Below are positions 56,297 through 64,000 of a stretch of DNA of 64,000 nucleotides, in pieces. The notes under the pieces were generated by a model, which did not search any database, was not told where the DNA came from, and saw nothing but the letters and a program-made list of their open reading frames with translations. The position numbers were made by a program, and so were the translations under genes. Origin of the DNA: Haloarcula vallismortis ATCC 29715 (GTDB lineage Archaea > Halobacteriota > Halobacteria > Halobacteriales > Haloarculaceae); contig NZ_AOLQ01000069.1 in NCBI RefSeq assembly GCF_000337775.1, positions 186,001 to 250,000 on the forward strand. The letters are read 5' to 3'. Position 1 is the stretch's first letter; every line of letters starts with the position of its first letter.

Positions 56297-56554
56297 ATGC
56301 CCTCGATTGCACTCGACAAACAGACCGAGCGCCAACTGGATAAGGTGCGCGCGGCCGTCCGCCGTCGGACCGGCCAGCCGATCTCGCGAACGGAATTGCT
56401 CGAACGGCTCGTCGAGGACGCCTACTCGTCCCGCGGTGAGGTGGTCGATATGTTCCGGACATCACAGGCGTACGTCGCCGACGAGGACTCCGGGACCGTC
56501 CACCGGCCCGAGCGTAAACTGGTGCCCGGCGGGGCGAAACAGCCCGACGAATAG
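56297..56554 (+). CDS. Ribbon-helix-helix-like protein
   Basis: An 85-residue protein. [21 protein letters not shown] and [14 protein letters not shown] give a strand followed by two helices, the CopG/ribbon-helix-helix shape. The C-terminal half is polar and basic. It begins 45 bases after the Nudix stop and precedes tgtA by 115 bases. Probable DNA-binding regulator; target unknown. Confidence 0.65.
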   Translation: MPSIALDKQTERQLDKVRAAVRRRTGQPISRTELLERLVEDAYSSRGEVVDMFRTSQAYVADEDSGTVHRPERKLVPGGAKQPDE

Positions 56555-56669
56555 CGCACTGCGCCGGCTGGGGCGTCGCTCGGCCCGGCGTCCCCAGCTA
56601 GCGCCACCCTCGAACAGCCGGTCACAAGGGAACACAACGCTTAGGCGCGCCGACCGACGACGACGTGTA

Positions 56670-58142
56670 ATGACGAATTTTGAGGTCCGCCAGTACGACG
56701 CAGCGGGCCGCCTGGGCGAGCTAACGGTGCCACGGGCCGGCGTCACCGTCGAGACGCCGACTATCCTGCCGGTGGTCAACCCTCACGTCCAGACGGTCGC
56801 ACCGGCGACGCTGGCGTCGGAGTTCGGGGCGGAGATACTCATCACGAACAGCTACATCCTGCATGGCTCTGAGGATCTCCGCGAGCCGGTGCTGGAGCAG
56901 GGCCTCCACAACCTGCTCGGGTTCGATGGGGCTATCATGACTGACTCTGGCTCCTTCCAGCTTGCCGAGTATGGCGATATCGACGTGACAACTGAGGAAA
57001 TACTTGAGTTCCAGCACGAGATCGGCTCTGACATCGGGACCCCGGTGGACATCCCGACGCCACCGGACGTGGACCGCGAGCGGGCGACCGAGGAACTCGA
57101 AACGACACAGGAACGGCTCGAACACGCTGCCACCGTCGACACCGGCGAGATGCTCGTCAGCGCGCCGGTCCAGGGGGCGACCTACCCGGACCTGCGGGAG
57201 CGCGCCGCTTCCGATGCCGTCTCAACCGGGCTAGACGTGTTCCCGCTCGGGGCGGTCGTCCCGCTGATGAACGAGTACCGCTACGCCGACCTCGCCGATG
57301 TTGTTGCGGCCTGCAAGCGTGGGCTGGGGGAGGTCGGCCCGGTCCACCTGTTCGGCGCGGGCCATCCGATGATGTTTGCGATGGCGGCGGCGCTGGGCTG
57401 TGACCTCTTCGATTCGGCAGCGTACGCGTTGTACGCCCGCGACGACCGGTACCTCACGGTGCAGGGAACGGAGCTGCTCGACGAACTGAGTTACTTCCCG
57501 TGTCACTGCCCCGTCTGTACCGACCACACACCGGCGGACCTGAAGGGCATGGCCGACGACCGCCGCGAGAAACTGCTCGCGCGGCACAACCTCCACGTCA
57601 CCTACGGCGAAATCCGGACAGTCAAGCAGGCGATTCGCTCGGGCAACCTCATGGAACTGGTCGACAGTCGCGCCCGCGGTCATCCGGCCATGCTCGATGG
57701 CTACCGCGCACTGCTGGACCACGCCGAGCAACTCGAACGGACCGACCCCGTCTCGAAGGACGCGTTCTTCTACACTTCGAGTGAGAGCGCCCGCCGGCCC
57801 GAGGTCCGACGCCATCAGGACCGGCTGGAGCGGCTCCCCGTCGAGGGCGACGATGTCTTGCTGACCGAAGGTAGCTCCAGTGCACAGTACGACGAGAGCT
57901 GGGGTGTCCTGCCCCCATTCGGTCCGTATCCGCGCGAACTCGCCGACACCTATCCGTTGACCGCGGAAACGCCGGACCGGACCGACCGGGCGGCCTACGA
58001 AACCGCAGCGACGGGGGTCCAGCGGCTTGTGGAACTCCACCCGGACGTGTCTTTCACGCTGGTCCACGACGACTGGCCGGCGACGGCGCTCGACCGCGTG
58101 CCTGACCGCGTCCGCCTGCGTGACCTGCACGCCCGCGACTGA
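56670..58142 (+). CDS. tgtA: Archaeosine tRNA-guanine(15) transglycosylase TgtA
   Basis: A 490-residue enzyme that swaps guanine at position 15 of tRNA for the precursor preQ0. The fold motifs [12 protein letters not shown] (general acid/base Asp92), [23 protein letters not shown] (nucleophile region) and the zinc site [11 protein letters not shown] are intact. The protein ends before a PUA domain would begin, so RNA-binding help probably comes from ArcS, encoded nearby. Start at ATG 56670; the frame opens far upstream inside the RHH gene. Confidence 0.95.
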   Translation: MTNFEVRQYDAAGRLGELTVPRAGVTVETPTILPVVNPHVQTVAPATLASEFGAEILITNSYILHGSEDLREPVLEQGLHNLLGFDGAIMTDSGSFQLAEYGDIDVTTEEILEFQHEIGSDIGTPVDIPTPPDVDRERATEELETTQERLEHAATVDTGEMLVSAPVQGATYPDLRERAASDAVSTGLDVFPLGAVVPLMNEYRYADLADVVAACKRGLGEVGPVHLFGAGHPMMFAMAAALGCDLFDSAAYALYARDDRYLTVQGTELLDELSYFPCHCPVCTDHTPADLKGMADDRREKLLARHNLHVTYGEIRTVKQAIRSGNLMELVDSRARGHPAMLDGYRALLDHAEQLERTDPVSKDAFFYTSSESARRPEVRRHQDRLERLPVEGDDVLLTEGSSSAQYDESWGVLPPFGPYPRELADTYPLTAETPDRTDRAAYETAATGVQRLVELHPDVSFTLVHDDWPATALDRVPDRVRLRDLHARD

Positions 58143-58165
58143 CGACGCAATTGTCCGGCCGCTGG

Positions 58166-59041
58166 TCAGACCGTCGGTACGTCTCCGTCTTCCTCGGCCG
58201 CCTCGCGCCAGGAATGGGTCGGCTCCCAGCCCAGCATCGCTGTGGCTTTGGCCGTCGAATACGCCGCAGCGTCTCCTTCGACCGTACAGTCGTCCGGAAC
58301 GCTGCCGTACTGCTCGCGCATAAGTTCGACCAGCGGCCGGCCCAACGCGTTGTCGGGGCCGACGCAGTTGAACGCCTCGTGGCCTGCAACCTCGCTCGTG
58401 AGCGCGGCCTCGACGAGGTCGACGACATCCCGCACGTCAACGTACGACCAGTAGTTGCCCGCGCCGGCCGAGAGGTCGTCGACGTAGTCCGCGGCCCGAC
58501 AGGGGTACTCCCCCGGAATCTGTATCCACGACGGGCGAACCGATACCACAGAGATGTCGTCCCGGCGGGCGATGGTTTTCCCGATTTCCTCGGTGACGAC
58601 TTTCGAGAGGCCGTAGTCGTCCTCCGGCCGGAGCGCGTGCTGTTCCGTAATCGGGAGTTCGTCCGGTACCGGGGTCTCCGTGGCGAAGAAGAAGCCGTAC
58701 GCACCGTCTGAGGAGCCCTGCACTACGTCAGCATCGACGCGGCCGGCCGCCGAGAGGACGTTATGTGCCGCCAGTGTGTTGTTCTGAAACAGGTCTACTC
58801 CGGGGTGGGTCCCGGCCACCGGAATCGCCGCCCAGTGGACCACCGCGTCGGGGTCGATGGCGGTGAGCGAGTCGAAGACGCTCCCGGCGTCGGTGAGGTC
58901 CAGCGCCCGGTAGTCGGCGGCTGGATGGCCCCCCTCATCGGGGAGAGAGCGGTCGAGTACGGTCACGTCGTGCGGTCCGGCGAGTCGGTCGACGATCCAG
59001 CGCCCGGAACTGCCTCGGCCGCCGGTCACGACAACGTTCAT
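58166..59041 (-). CDS. NAD-dependent epimerase/dehydratase (extended SDR)
   Basis: A 291-residue SDR: GGRGSSG (7-13), Ser110/111, Tyr143-x3-Lys147 (YGLSK). The Gly-Arg-Gly-Ser-Ser-Gly motif departs slightly from the usual GxxGxxG. Sugar epimerase or uronate dehydrogenase activity is possible. It lies between tgtA and the alginate-lyase-like gene on the opposite strand, 75 bases from the latter, so the two may work together on uronic acids. Confidence 0.78.
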   Translation of the reverse strand: MNVVVTGGRGSSGRWIVDRLAGPHDVTVLDRSLPDEGGHPAADYRALDLTDAGSVFDSLTAIDPDAVVHWAAIPVAGTHPGVDLFQNNTLAAHNVLSAAGRVDADVVQGSSDGAYGFFFATETPVPDELPITEQHALRPEDDYGLSKVVTEEIGKTIARRDDISVVSVRPSWIQIPGEYPCRAADYVDDLSAGAGNYWSYVDVRDVVDLVEAALTSEVAGHEAFNCVGPDNALGRPLVELMREQYGSVPDDCTVEGDAAAYSTAKATAMLGWEPTHSWREAAEEDGDVPTV

Positions 59042-59116
59042 ACCTGCGCTGGAACCGCTGGCATCGAAAACGTGGTGGTGTGACTGCCGCCGACGCGGGA
59101 GAGTCGCCCCGGCCGT

Positions 59117-60439
59117 CTACAGGTCAAGCCGGAACCGCTCACCGTGTGTGAACGTCGTCCAGCCGAGGATGCGCTCGTCGCGGTGTGGCCGGTCGGGGTC
59201 GTCAATCGCCGCCTGCTGGGCCGAGACGTACGTCGGGACGTTCTTGACTGGCTGGCTGCTCTGCTTGACCGTCTCCAAGTACGTGTCCTTCTCGTAGTAT
59301 GAGTAGGCCACCTCGTACAGCGACGACGCGGCTTCCTGCTTTCGGGCTGGGAAGCCGTCATTGTTGACGAACCGGTCGGGGTCCCCTTCACCCATCGCCT
59401 CCCAGGCCTCCGGGTCAGCGACGTATGGGGCATGGGCGTCGAGAATCCGTTCGATAGCACCCTTGTCACCGCTGAATTTCTGGTACTCGTACAGTGTGGG
59501 TCCGTCGAGTTTGTCGGCATAGAGCCGGCTGAGCTCCGCGGCGGTGACCAGTGCCTTCGCCGCGTACAGCGAGTACGCCAGGCTCGACGCGCGAATGATC
59601 TCGTTTTCCAGCAGGCCGTCCTCGCGGAGCTGGGTGAAGCCGTCGTCGCGGTTCCGCTGCATCGCCTTCCGGAATCCGTCCCAGTCTCGGAGATACACGG
59701 ACCCGGCGGCATGGGTCATCTCCTTCCAGTTGAAGATGTTCTGTTGGCCCATATCGGTCGGAATGCCATGGCCAACGTCGTCTAGGAACGTCCGAACCCA
59801 CTCCTGCAGGTCGGCCTCCGTGCCGACGCTGTCGTTCTTCCACGCATCGTGGCCGCGAACGAGTTCCGCACCCCACCACATTTTCGGGAGCGTAATGAAC
59901 TGTTCGATGCTGTTCGTTTTCACCGGTGCCATGTACGTCTCCGAACGCAGGAACCAGTGGTCTAACAGCTCGATTGCTTTCTCGGCGTACTTGTCCGCGC
60001 CGGTGTACTGGTAGGCGAGGCCGAGGTCGCGAATCCGGTCACCCGTCCTGATGGCGGCGACGTAGTCCTTGCGTTCCGCGGGGTCTTCAGGCCCTTTCGT
60101 TTTGAACTCGTGGCCGTCACCGTTGTCCGTGACACTCTCGAGGTCCGCCGTCATCGCGTCTTGGACGTCGTCGATGAAGGCTTCGTGTGCCTCCGTCCAC
60201 GGGCTGTCGCCGCTCTCGACACGAGACTGTATCGCCGCCAGTGTGTCGAGATGGACGAACATCGCGGGCCTGCTTTCACTTGTCGACTCCGACACCTCGT
60301 CCGTTGGGGTCGTCTCTGTCTCGTGTGACGCGGCTTTCACATCCGAATCCCCCGAGGAGAGGCCGGTCGAACAGCCCCCCAGCGCTGTGGCTGTCCCCGA
60401 AAGGGCGATCAACACGTCTCGTCGTGTCTGTCGCTGCAC
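59117..60439 (-). CDS. Alginate-lyase-like lipoprotein
   Basis: A 440-residue Tat lipoprotein: RRDVLIALSG, lipobox ending at Cys23, then a Ser/Thr/Glu linker to about residue 58. The body is alpha-helical (alpha/alpha toroid), with the alginate-lyase-type stretch GQQNIFNWKEMTHAAGSVYLRD (about 240-260), and AALAYQYTGADKYAEKAIELLDHW-like helices before it. It may cleave uronic-acid polysaccharide outside the cell. The start is GTG 60437-60439. An SDR gene follows 75 bases later on the same strand. Confidence 0.72.
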   Translation of the reverse strand: MQRQTRRDVLIALSGTATALGGCSTGLSSGDSDVKAASHETETTPTDEVSESTSESRPAMFVHLDTLAAIQSRVESGDSPWTEAHEAFIDDVQDAMTADLESVTDNGDGHEFKTKGPEDPAERKDYVAAIRTGDRIRDLGLAYQYTGADKYAEKAIELLDHWFLRSETYMAPVKTNSIEQFITLPKMWWGAELVRGHDAWKNDSVGTEADLQEWVRTFLDDVGHGIPTDMGQQNIFNWKEMTHAAGSVYLRDWDGFRKAMQRNRDDGFTQLREDGLLENEIIRASSLAYSLYAAKALVTAAELSRLYADKLDGPTLYEYQKFSGDKGAIERILDAHAPYVADPEAWEAMGEGDPDRFVNNDGFPARKQEAASSLYEVAYSYYEKDTYLETVKQSSQPVKNVPTYVSAQQAAIDDPDRPHRDERILGWTTFTHGERFRLDL

Positions 60440-60630
60440 GAACGGTCGGTCGCCCCGAATATATTTAGTTAGGTCCCAGCTAATCAGCGGATAGCGACCT
60501 GTTCGCGGTAATCATGGCTGTATAACTGTCGGCCCGAACGAAGTATGATGAATTTGAACCGCTCTTCGGTCGCGGGGTCGGTGGTAGGCCAAAGGCAAGA
60601 TAGTTGGTTGCGCGTGGCTGACGCCATTGC

Positions 60631-62418
60631 ATGACCGACTACTTCGAGGTCCACGAGCGCGACAGCGCCGCGCGGGTGGGTGAGCTACGCCTCGCCGACT
60701 CCGTGACGACGCCGGCGCTGGTCGATGACGTGGACACAGAGACGCCGGGCGACTGCCGGCACATCCTTGACGACGCCGGGAGCCGCTGGCCAACGGAGCA
60801 AAACGCCCCCGAAGGTGACGACTCGCTGCTCACCGTTTTGCCCCATCGTGGACTCCCCGCCGGCACGCCGAACGAAGTTGCTGAGGCGTTTGCGGTCGAC
60901 TATCCGGACGTTACGTTCCCGAGCGCGGCCGTCGTCTCGCCCGACACCGCGACCGACCACGGCAGCGACGCCTACGTGCTCGCCGGCGCGCCCGGCTACG
61001 TCGGGCACGCCTCGGCGTTCGTCGACGCTGTCACGACTGTCCGCGAAGCGATCCCCGCCGACACCGCGCTTTATGCCCCAGGCGTTGCCACGCCCCGAAA
61101 TGTCGCCACACTCGTCTACGCTGGCGTCGACCTTGTCGACCCCGACCGTGCCGTCGTCCGTGGAACCGAAGGCCGGTATCTCACGACCGACGAGGCGTAT
61201 TTCCTCGAAGACCTCGACGAACTGCCGTGTGCGTGTCCGGCCTGCCAGCAACCCCGCGCTGAGTTCGACCGCGAGGACTGCGTCGAACACAACGTTAACG
61301 CCCTCGCCGCGGAACTCCGGCGGGTCCGCCGCCGGATTCGTGACGGCCGCCTCCGGGACTACATCGAGGGGCAAGCCAGACAGGATAATTGGCTTACTGC
61401 GACGTTCCGGCGACTGGACCAGCAGTACAGCTATCTGGAGGAGCGCACGCCGCTCATCCGGCGGGCCGACCTCTCGGCGGCCAGCGACGACTCGCTGCGT
61501 CGCGTCGAGATACAGCGCTTCGCCGAACGCGTCACTGACCGCTACGTGCCGCGGTTCGACGACCGCCCGCTTGTATTGGTCCCGTGCTCGGCGCGCAAGC
61601 CCTATAGCGACTCCCAGAGTCACAAGCAGTACCACGACGCGATCAAGTGGCGCGCCCACGTTGTCTCGATGACCTCGCCAATCGGCGTCGTCCCGCAGGA
61701 ACTCGAGCTCACCTACCCGGCTCAGCACTACGACTCCGTGGTGACGGGCAACTGGACCGCCACCGAAATCGAATTCGTCAGCCGCGTGCTCGAACGCTAT
61801 TTAGAAGGCACCGACTACCCAGAGATTATCGCCCACGTACCTGGCGAAGGCTACCGCGACATCTGCGAGCGCGTGGCCGAATCGCTGGACCGGGAGTTCA
61901 CTTACACGGTTACCGACCACCCGACGACGGCGGATTCACTGGGTAACCTCGCCGCAGAACTGGAGGGGTGGGACCGGTATCCGAAGCGCGAGCGCGAGCA
62001 CAACACCATCCGCGCTGTCGCCGACTACCAGTTCGGGGAAGGTGCGGGCGACGAACTGTTCGACGACCTGTCGACGCAGGGCCGGTACCCACAACTGCGA
62101 GCCGACGACGCTGACGGGGAGCAACTGGCAGCGCTGGCCCAGCAGTACGGTGTCCTTTCGCTGACGACTGCTGGAGCGCGACGCTGGGTCGAGAGCGATG
62201 TACCGACGAAAACAGTCGAAATCGAACCGTTCGTCCCCCACGGCTCGGTGCTCGCGCCAGGGATTACCGACGCCAGCGACGATATCCGCGTTGGCGACGA
62301 CGTGGTGATTCAGGGTGACGCAGCCTTCGGCGTCGGCCGTGCACAGATGAGCGGCCCTGAGATGCGGTCCTCGACGCGAGGCATCGCCGTCCAGATGCGC
62401 CACGTCGACGAGCAGTAG
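60631..62418 (+). CDS. arcS: Archaeosine synthase ArcS (TGT paralog with PUA domain)
   Basis: A 595-residue TgtA paralog that adds lysine to preQ0-modified tRNA. The N-terminal TGT-like half has the zinc motif CACPAC (200-205), but the TgtA general-acid motif DSGSFQ is gone. The ArcS core PCSxxKPYSxSxSH (Pro318 to His331) is complete, and a PUA domain ends the protein (about 510-595; KTVEIEPFVPHGSVLAPGI, AFGVGRAQMSG). RaSEA, which finishes archaeosine from the lysine adduct, is encoded 510 bases downstream. Confidence 0.94.
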   Translation: MTDYFEVHERDSAARVGELRLADSVTTPALVDDVDTETPGDCRHILDDAGSRWPTEQNAPEGDDSLLTVLPHRGLPAGTPNEVAEAFAVDYPDVTFPSAAVVSPDTATDHGSDAYVLAGAPGYVGHASAFVDAVTTVREAIPADTALYAPGVATPRNVATLVYAGVDLVDPDRAVVRGTEGRYLTTDEAYFLEDLDELPCACPACQQPRAEFDREDCVEHNVNALAAELRRVRRRIRDGRLRDYIEGQARQDNWLTATFRRLDQQYSYLEERTPLIRRADLSAASDDSLRRVEIQRFAERVTDRYVPRFDDRPLVLVPCSARKPYSDSQSHKQYHDAIKWRAHVVSMTSPIGVVPQELELTYPAQHYDSVVTGNWTATEIEFVSRVLERYLEGTDYPEIIAHVPGEGYRDICERVAESLDREFTYTVTDHPTTADSLGNLAAELEGWDRYPKREREHNTIRAVADYQFGEGAGDELFDDLSTQGRYPQLRADDADGEQLAALAQQYGVLSLTTAGARRWVESDVPTKTVEIEPFVPHGSVLAPGITDASDDIRVGDDVVIQGDAAFGVGRAQMSGPEMRSSTRGIAVQMRHVDEQ

Positions 62419-62481
62419 TTGCGGTTGCAGCCGTCGTCCCATCACCGCGCGACTTATCGGCCGAGCGGGGCAACGGCAGGT

Positions 62482-62889
62482 ATGGACTGGTCGGGACGCC
62501 GGCGGTACCTGCCCGCAGCCGGATTCTCGCTCCTGTTACTCGTCACGTCACTTCTCCTGGTTCCCGAGGGGGCAGGCGAGCAGGTCCCCGCGCTCCTCGG
62601 TTTCGCGCTGGACAAGTGGGTGCACGCGGCGAGTTACGGGCTACTGGCGGCACTGCTCGCGTGGGGCCGACAGGCCCGTGACGTGACCACAGTCGCAGCA
62701 CTCGTGACCGTCTCCGTCTGTTACGGGGCGGGAGTCGAACTCTTGCAGGCCCTCGTCCCGTCACGCGGTGTGAGCGGCGCTGACTTCGTGGCTAACGCTG
62801 TCGGGGCCGTTCTTGCCGGGCTGGCGTGGCTCCTTGTCCGCCGATTCGGCAAGCTTTCAGACCGAACCGGCCCACCGCCCCGGCAGTAA
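62482..62889 (+). CDS. VanZ-family membrane protein
   Basis: A 135-residue protein with four helices and the VanZ layout: RRYLPAAGFSLLLLVTSLLLV, DKWVHAASYGLLAALLAWG, ELLQALVPSRGVSGADFVANAVGAVLA. VanZ proteins are common and their role is unclear. It lies between arcS and the RaSEA gene on the same strand (63 and 38 bases), so the three are likely one transcript. Confidence 0.82.
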   Translation: MDWSGRRRYLPAAGFSLLLLVTSLLLVPEGAGEQVPALLGFALDKWVHAASYGLLAALLAWGRQARDVTTVAALVTVSVCYGAGVELLQALVPSRGVSGADFVANAVGAVLAGLAWLLVRRFGKLSDRTGPPPRQ

Positions 62890-62927
62890 CGAAGCGGCTT
62901 TACGCGCTCATCGGCTACCTCGCCCCA

Positions 62928-64000
62928 ATGAGTAAGCCCAGTCCCGAGGTCTACGAGGAGGGCAAGGGCATGGATGCCCACAACTCCGTGATGCGCGACA
63001 TCCGGTCGCGCAACGACTCGACGTACGACCCTCGTGAGCCGACTCGCGTATGGCTCGACGAGGACAACACGCCAGATGGCGTCTACCAGAGCCTGACCAT
63101 CATCCTGAACACCGGTGGCTGCCGGTGGGCCCGCGCCGGCGGCTGTACGATGTGTGGCTACGTCGCCGAGAGCGTCGAGGGCGGCAGCGTCGCCCACGAG
63201 GACCTCATGGCACAGATCCAGCACTGTCTGGACCACGAAAGCGAGAACAGTGACGAGCAGAGCGGGCTCATCAAAATCTACACCTCCGGCAGTTTTCTCG
63301 ACGAGCGCGAGGTCCCGGCAGAAACCCGTCAGGCTATCGCCGAGACCTTCGCCGACCGCGAGCGCATCGTCGTCGAGTCGCTACCCGATTTCGTCGACGA
63401 GGAGACGGTCGGCGACTTCGTCGACGTGGGGCTGGAAACGGACGTGGCCGTTGGTCTGGAGACGGCGACCGACCGCGTGCGCCACGACTGCGTGAACAAG
63501 TACTTCGACTTTGCCGACTTCGAGGCGGCCTCCGAAGCAGCGCAGGCGGCCGGCGCTGGCGTCAAAGCCTATCTGCTGATGAAGCCCCCCTTCCTTGCCG
63601 AAGCCGAGGCCGTCGAGGACATGAAACGGTCGGTGCGGCGCTGTGCGGCTGTCGACGGTTGTCACACCGTCTCGATGAACCCCTGTAACGTCCAGCGCTA
63701 CACGATGGTCGAGGAACTGTACCACGATGGCGGCTACCGGCCGCCCTGGCTCTGGTCGGTCGCCGACGTGCTGGAATCTACGGCTGATGAGGATGTCATC
63801 GTCGTCTCGGACCCTGTCGGCCACGGCAGCGACCGCGGCCCGCACAACTGCGGGGAGTGTGACGACAAAGTCCAGCGCGCTATCAAGGACTTCGACCTCC
63901 GGCAGGACCCGTCGGTGTTCGAGCAGGTGAGTTGCGAGTGCGAGGCGACGTGGGACGCCGTCATCGAACGCGAGCGAAGTTACTCGCTCCCGCTCGCTCG
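62928..64000 (+). CDS. Radical SAM archaeosine synthase RaSEA (cut by the window edge)
   Basis: The first 357 codons are visible and the gene runs off the right edge. A three-cysteine iron-sulfur motif C65-x7-C73-x2-C76 (GGCTMCGY) lies early, with radical SAM strands after it (LIKIYTSGSF, VVESLPDFV, VGLETATDRVRHDCVNKYFD) and further cysteines later (SMNPCNV, HNCGECDD, SCECEAT). This matches RaSEA, which completes archaeosine together with ArcS. ArcS is encoded upstream, separated only by the VanZ gene. Confidence 0.88.
   Translation, partial: MSKPSPEVYEEGKGMDAHNSVMRDIRSRNDSTYDPREPTRVWLDEDNTPDGVYQSLTIILNTGGCRWARAGGCTMCGYVAESVEGGSVAHEDLMAQIQHCLDHESENSDEQSGLIKIYTSGSFLDEREVPAETRQAIAETFADRERIVVESLPDFVDEETVGDFVDVGLETDVAVGLETATDRVRHDCVNKYFDFADFEAASEAAQAAGAGVKAYLLMKPPFLAEAEAVEDMKRSVRRCAAVDGCHTVSMNPCNVQRYTMVEELYHDGGYRPPWLWSVADVLESTADEDVIVVSDPVGHGSDRGPHNCGECDDKVQRAIKDFDLRQDPSVFEQVSCECEATWDAVIERERSYSLPLA

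Overview
The window comes from a haloarchaeon. The DNA is GC-rich, the predicted proteins are very acidic, there are many Tat-dependent lipoproteins, and the information-processing genes are archaeal (aIF5B, Nob1, Pus10, TrmY, TgtA/ArcS, CheF, PdaD). Gene content, especially a sulfoquinovose-synthase-like gene in a glycosylation operon, points to the Haloarcula group; that placement is inference. I saw no insertion sequence, CRISPR array, rRNA or replication origin. One tRNA gene, Pro(CGG), lies at 48251-48323.

Layout. 1-1.7 kb: the end of a sugar-type ABC transporter operon (permease, binding protein). 2-4.5 kb: a PQQ-propeller lipoprotein, pyruvoyl arginine decarboxylase and small conserved proteins. 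4.7-7.5 kb: a PIN/AbrB toxin-antitoxin-like pair and an AT-rich, mosaic-looking transglutaminase-like lipoprotein. 7.6-22.6 kb: housekeeping genes (aIF5B, halocyanin, PRC-barrel/Nob1, CPBP protease, Pgi, SecF-SecD, RNase HII, Pus10, MscS, UppP). 22.8-34.1 kb: an acetate module between two CheF paralogs. It holds two acetyl-CoA synthetases, a two-subunit Na+/acetate-type symporter, UspA, and a Bat-like regulator with an integrase-like N-terminus.

34.3-48.1 kb is a surface-sugar and protein-glycosylation region. GlmU-GlmS make aminosugar precursors. A polyprenyl-phosphate sugar transferase could start a lipid-linked glycan. AglF and AglM, transcribed divergently, give UDP-glucuronate. A probable operon then reads SQD1-like synthase, two SDR epimerases, an STT3/AglB-like oligosaccharyltransferase and two small membrane proteins. 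The STT3-like protein keeps several family motifs but lacks the signature WWDxG and carries a winged-helix-like N-terminus. This operon, a candidate sulfosugar glycosylation system, is the most interesting part of the window.

48.5-64 kb: lipoproteins, a CBS protein, a deaminase, a Gfo/Idh oxidoreductase, TrmY, a Nudix hydrolase, and then three archaeosine genes (TgtA, ArcS, RaSEA) spread over 7 kb with an epimerase, an alginate-lyase-like lipoprotein and a VanZ protein between them. With Pus10, TrmY and possibly PdaD (agmatine for tRNA-Ile), the window is rich in tRNA-modification genes.
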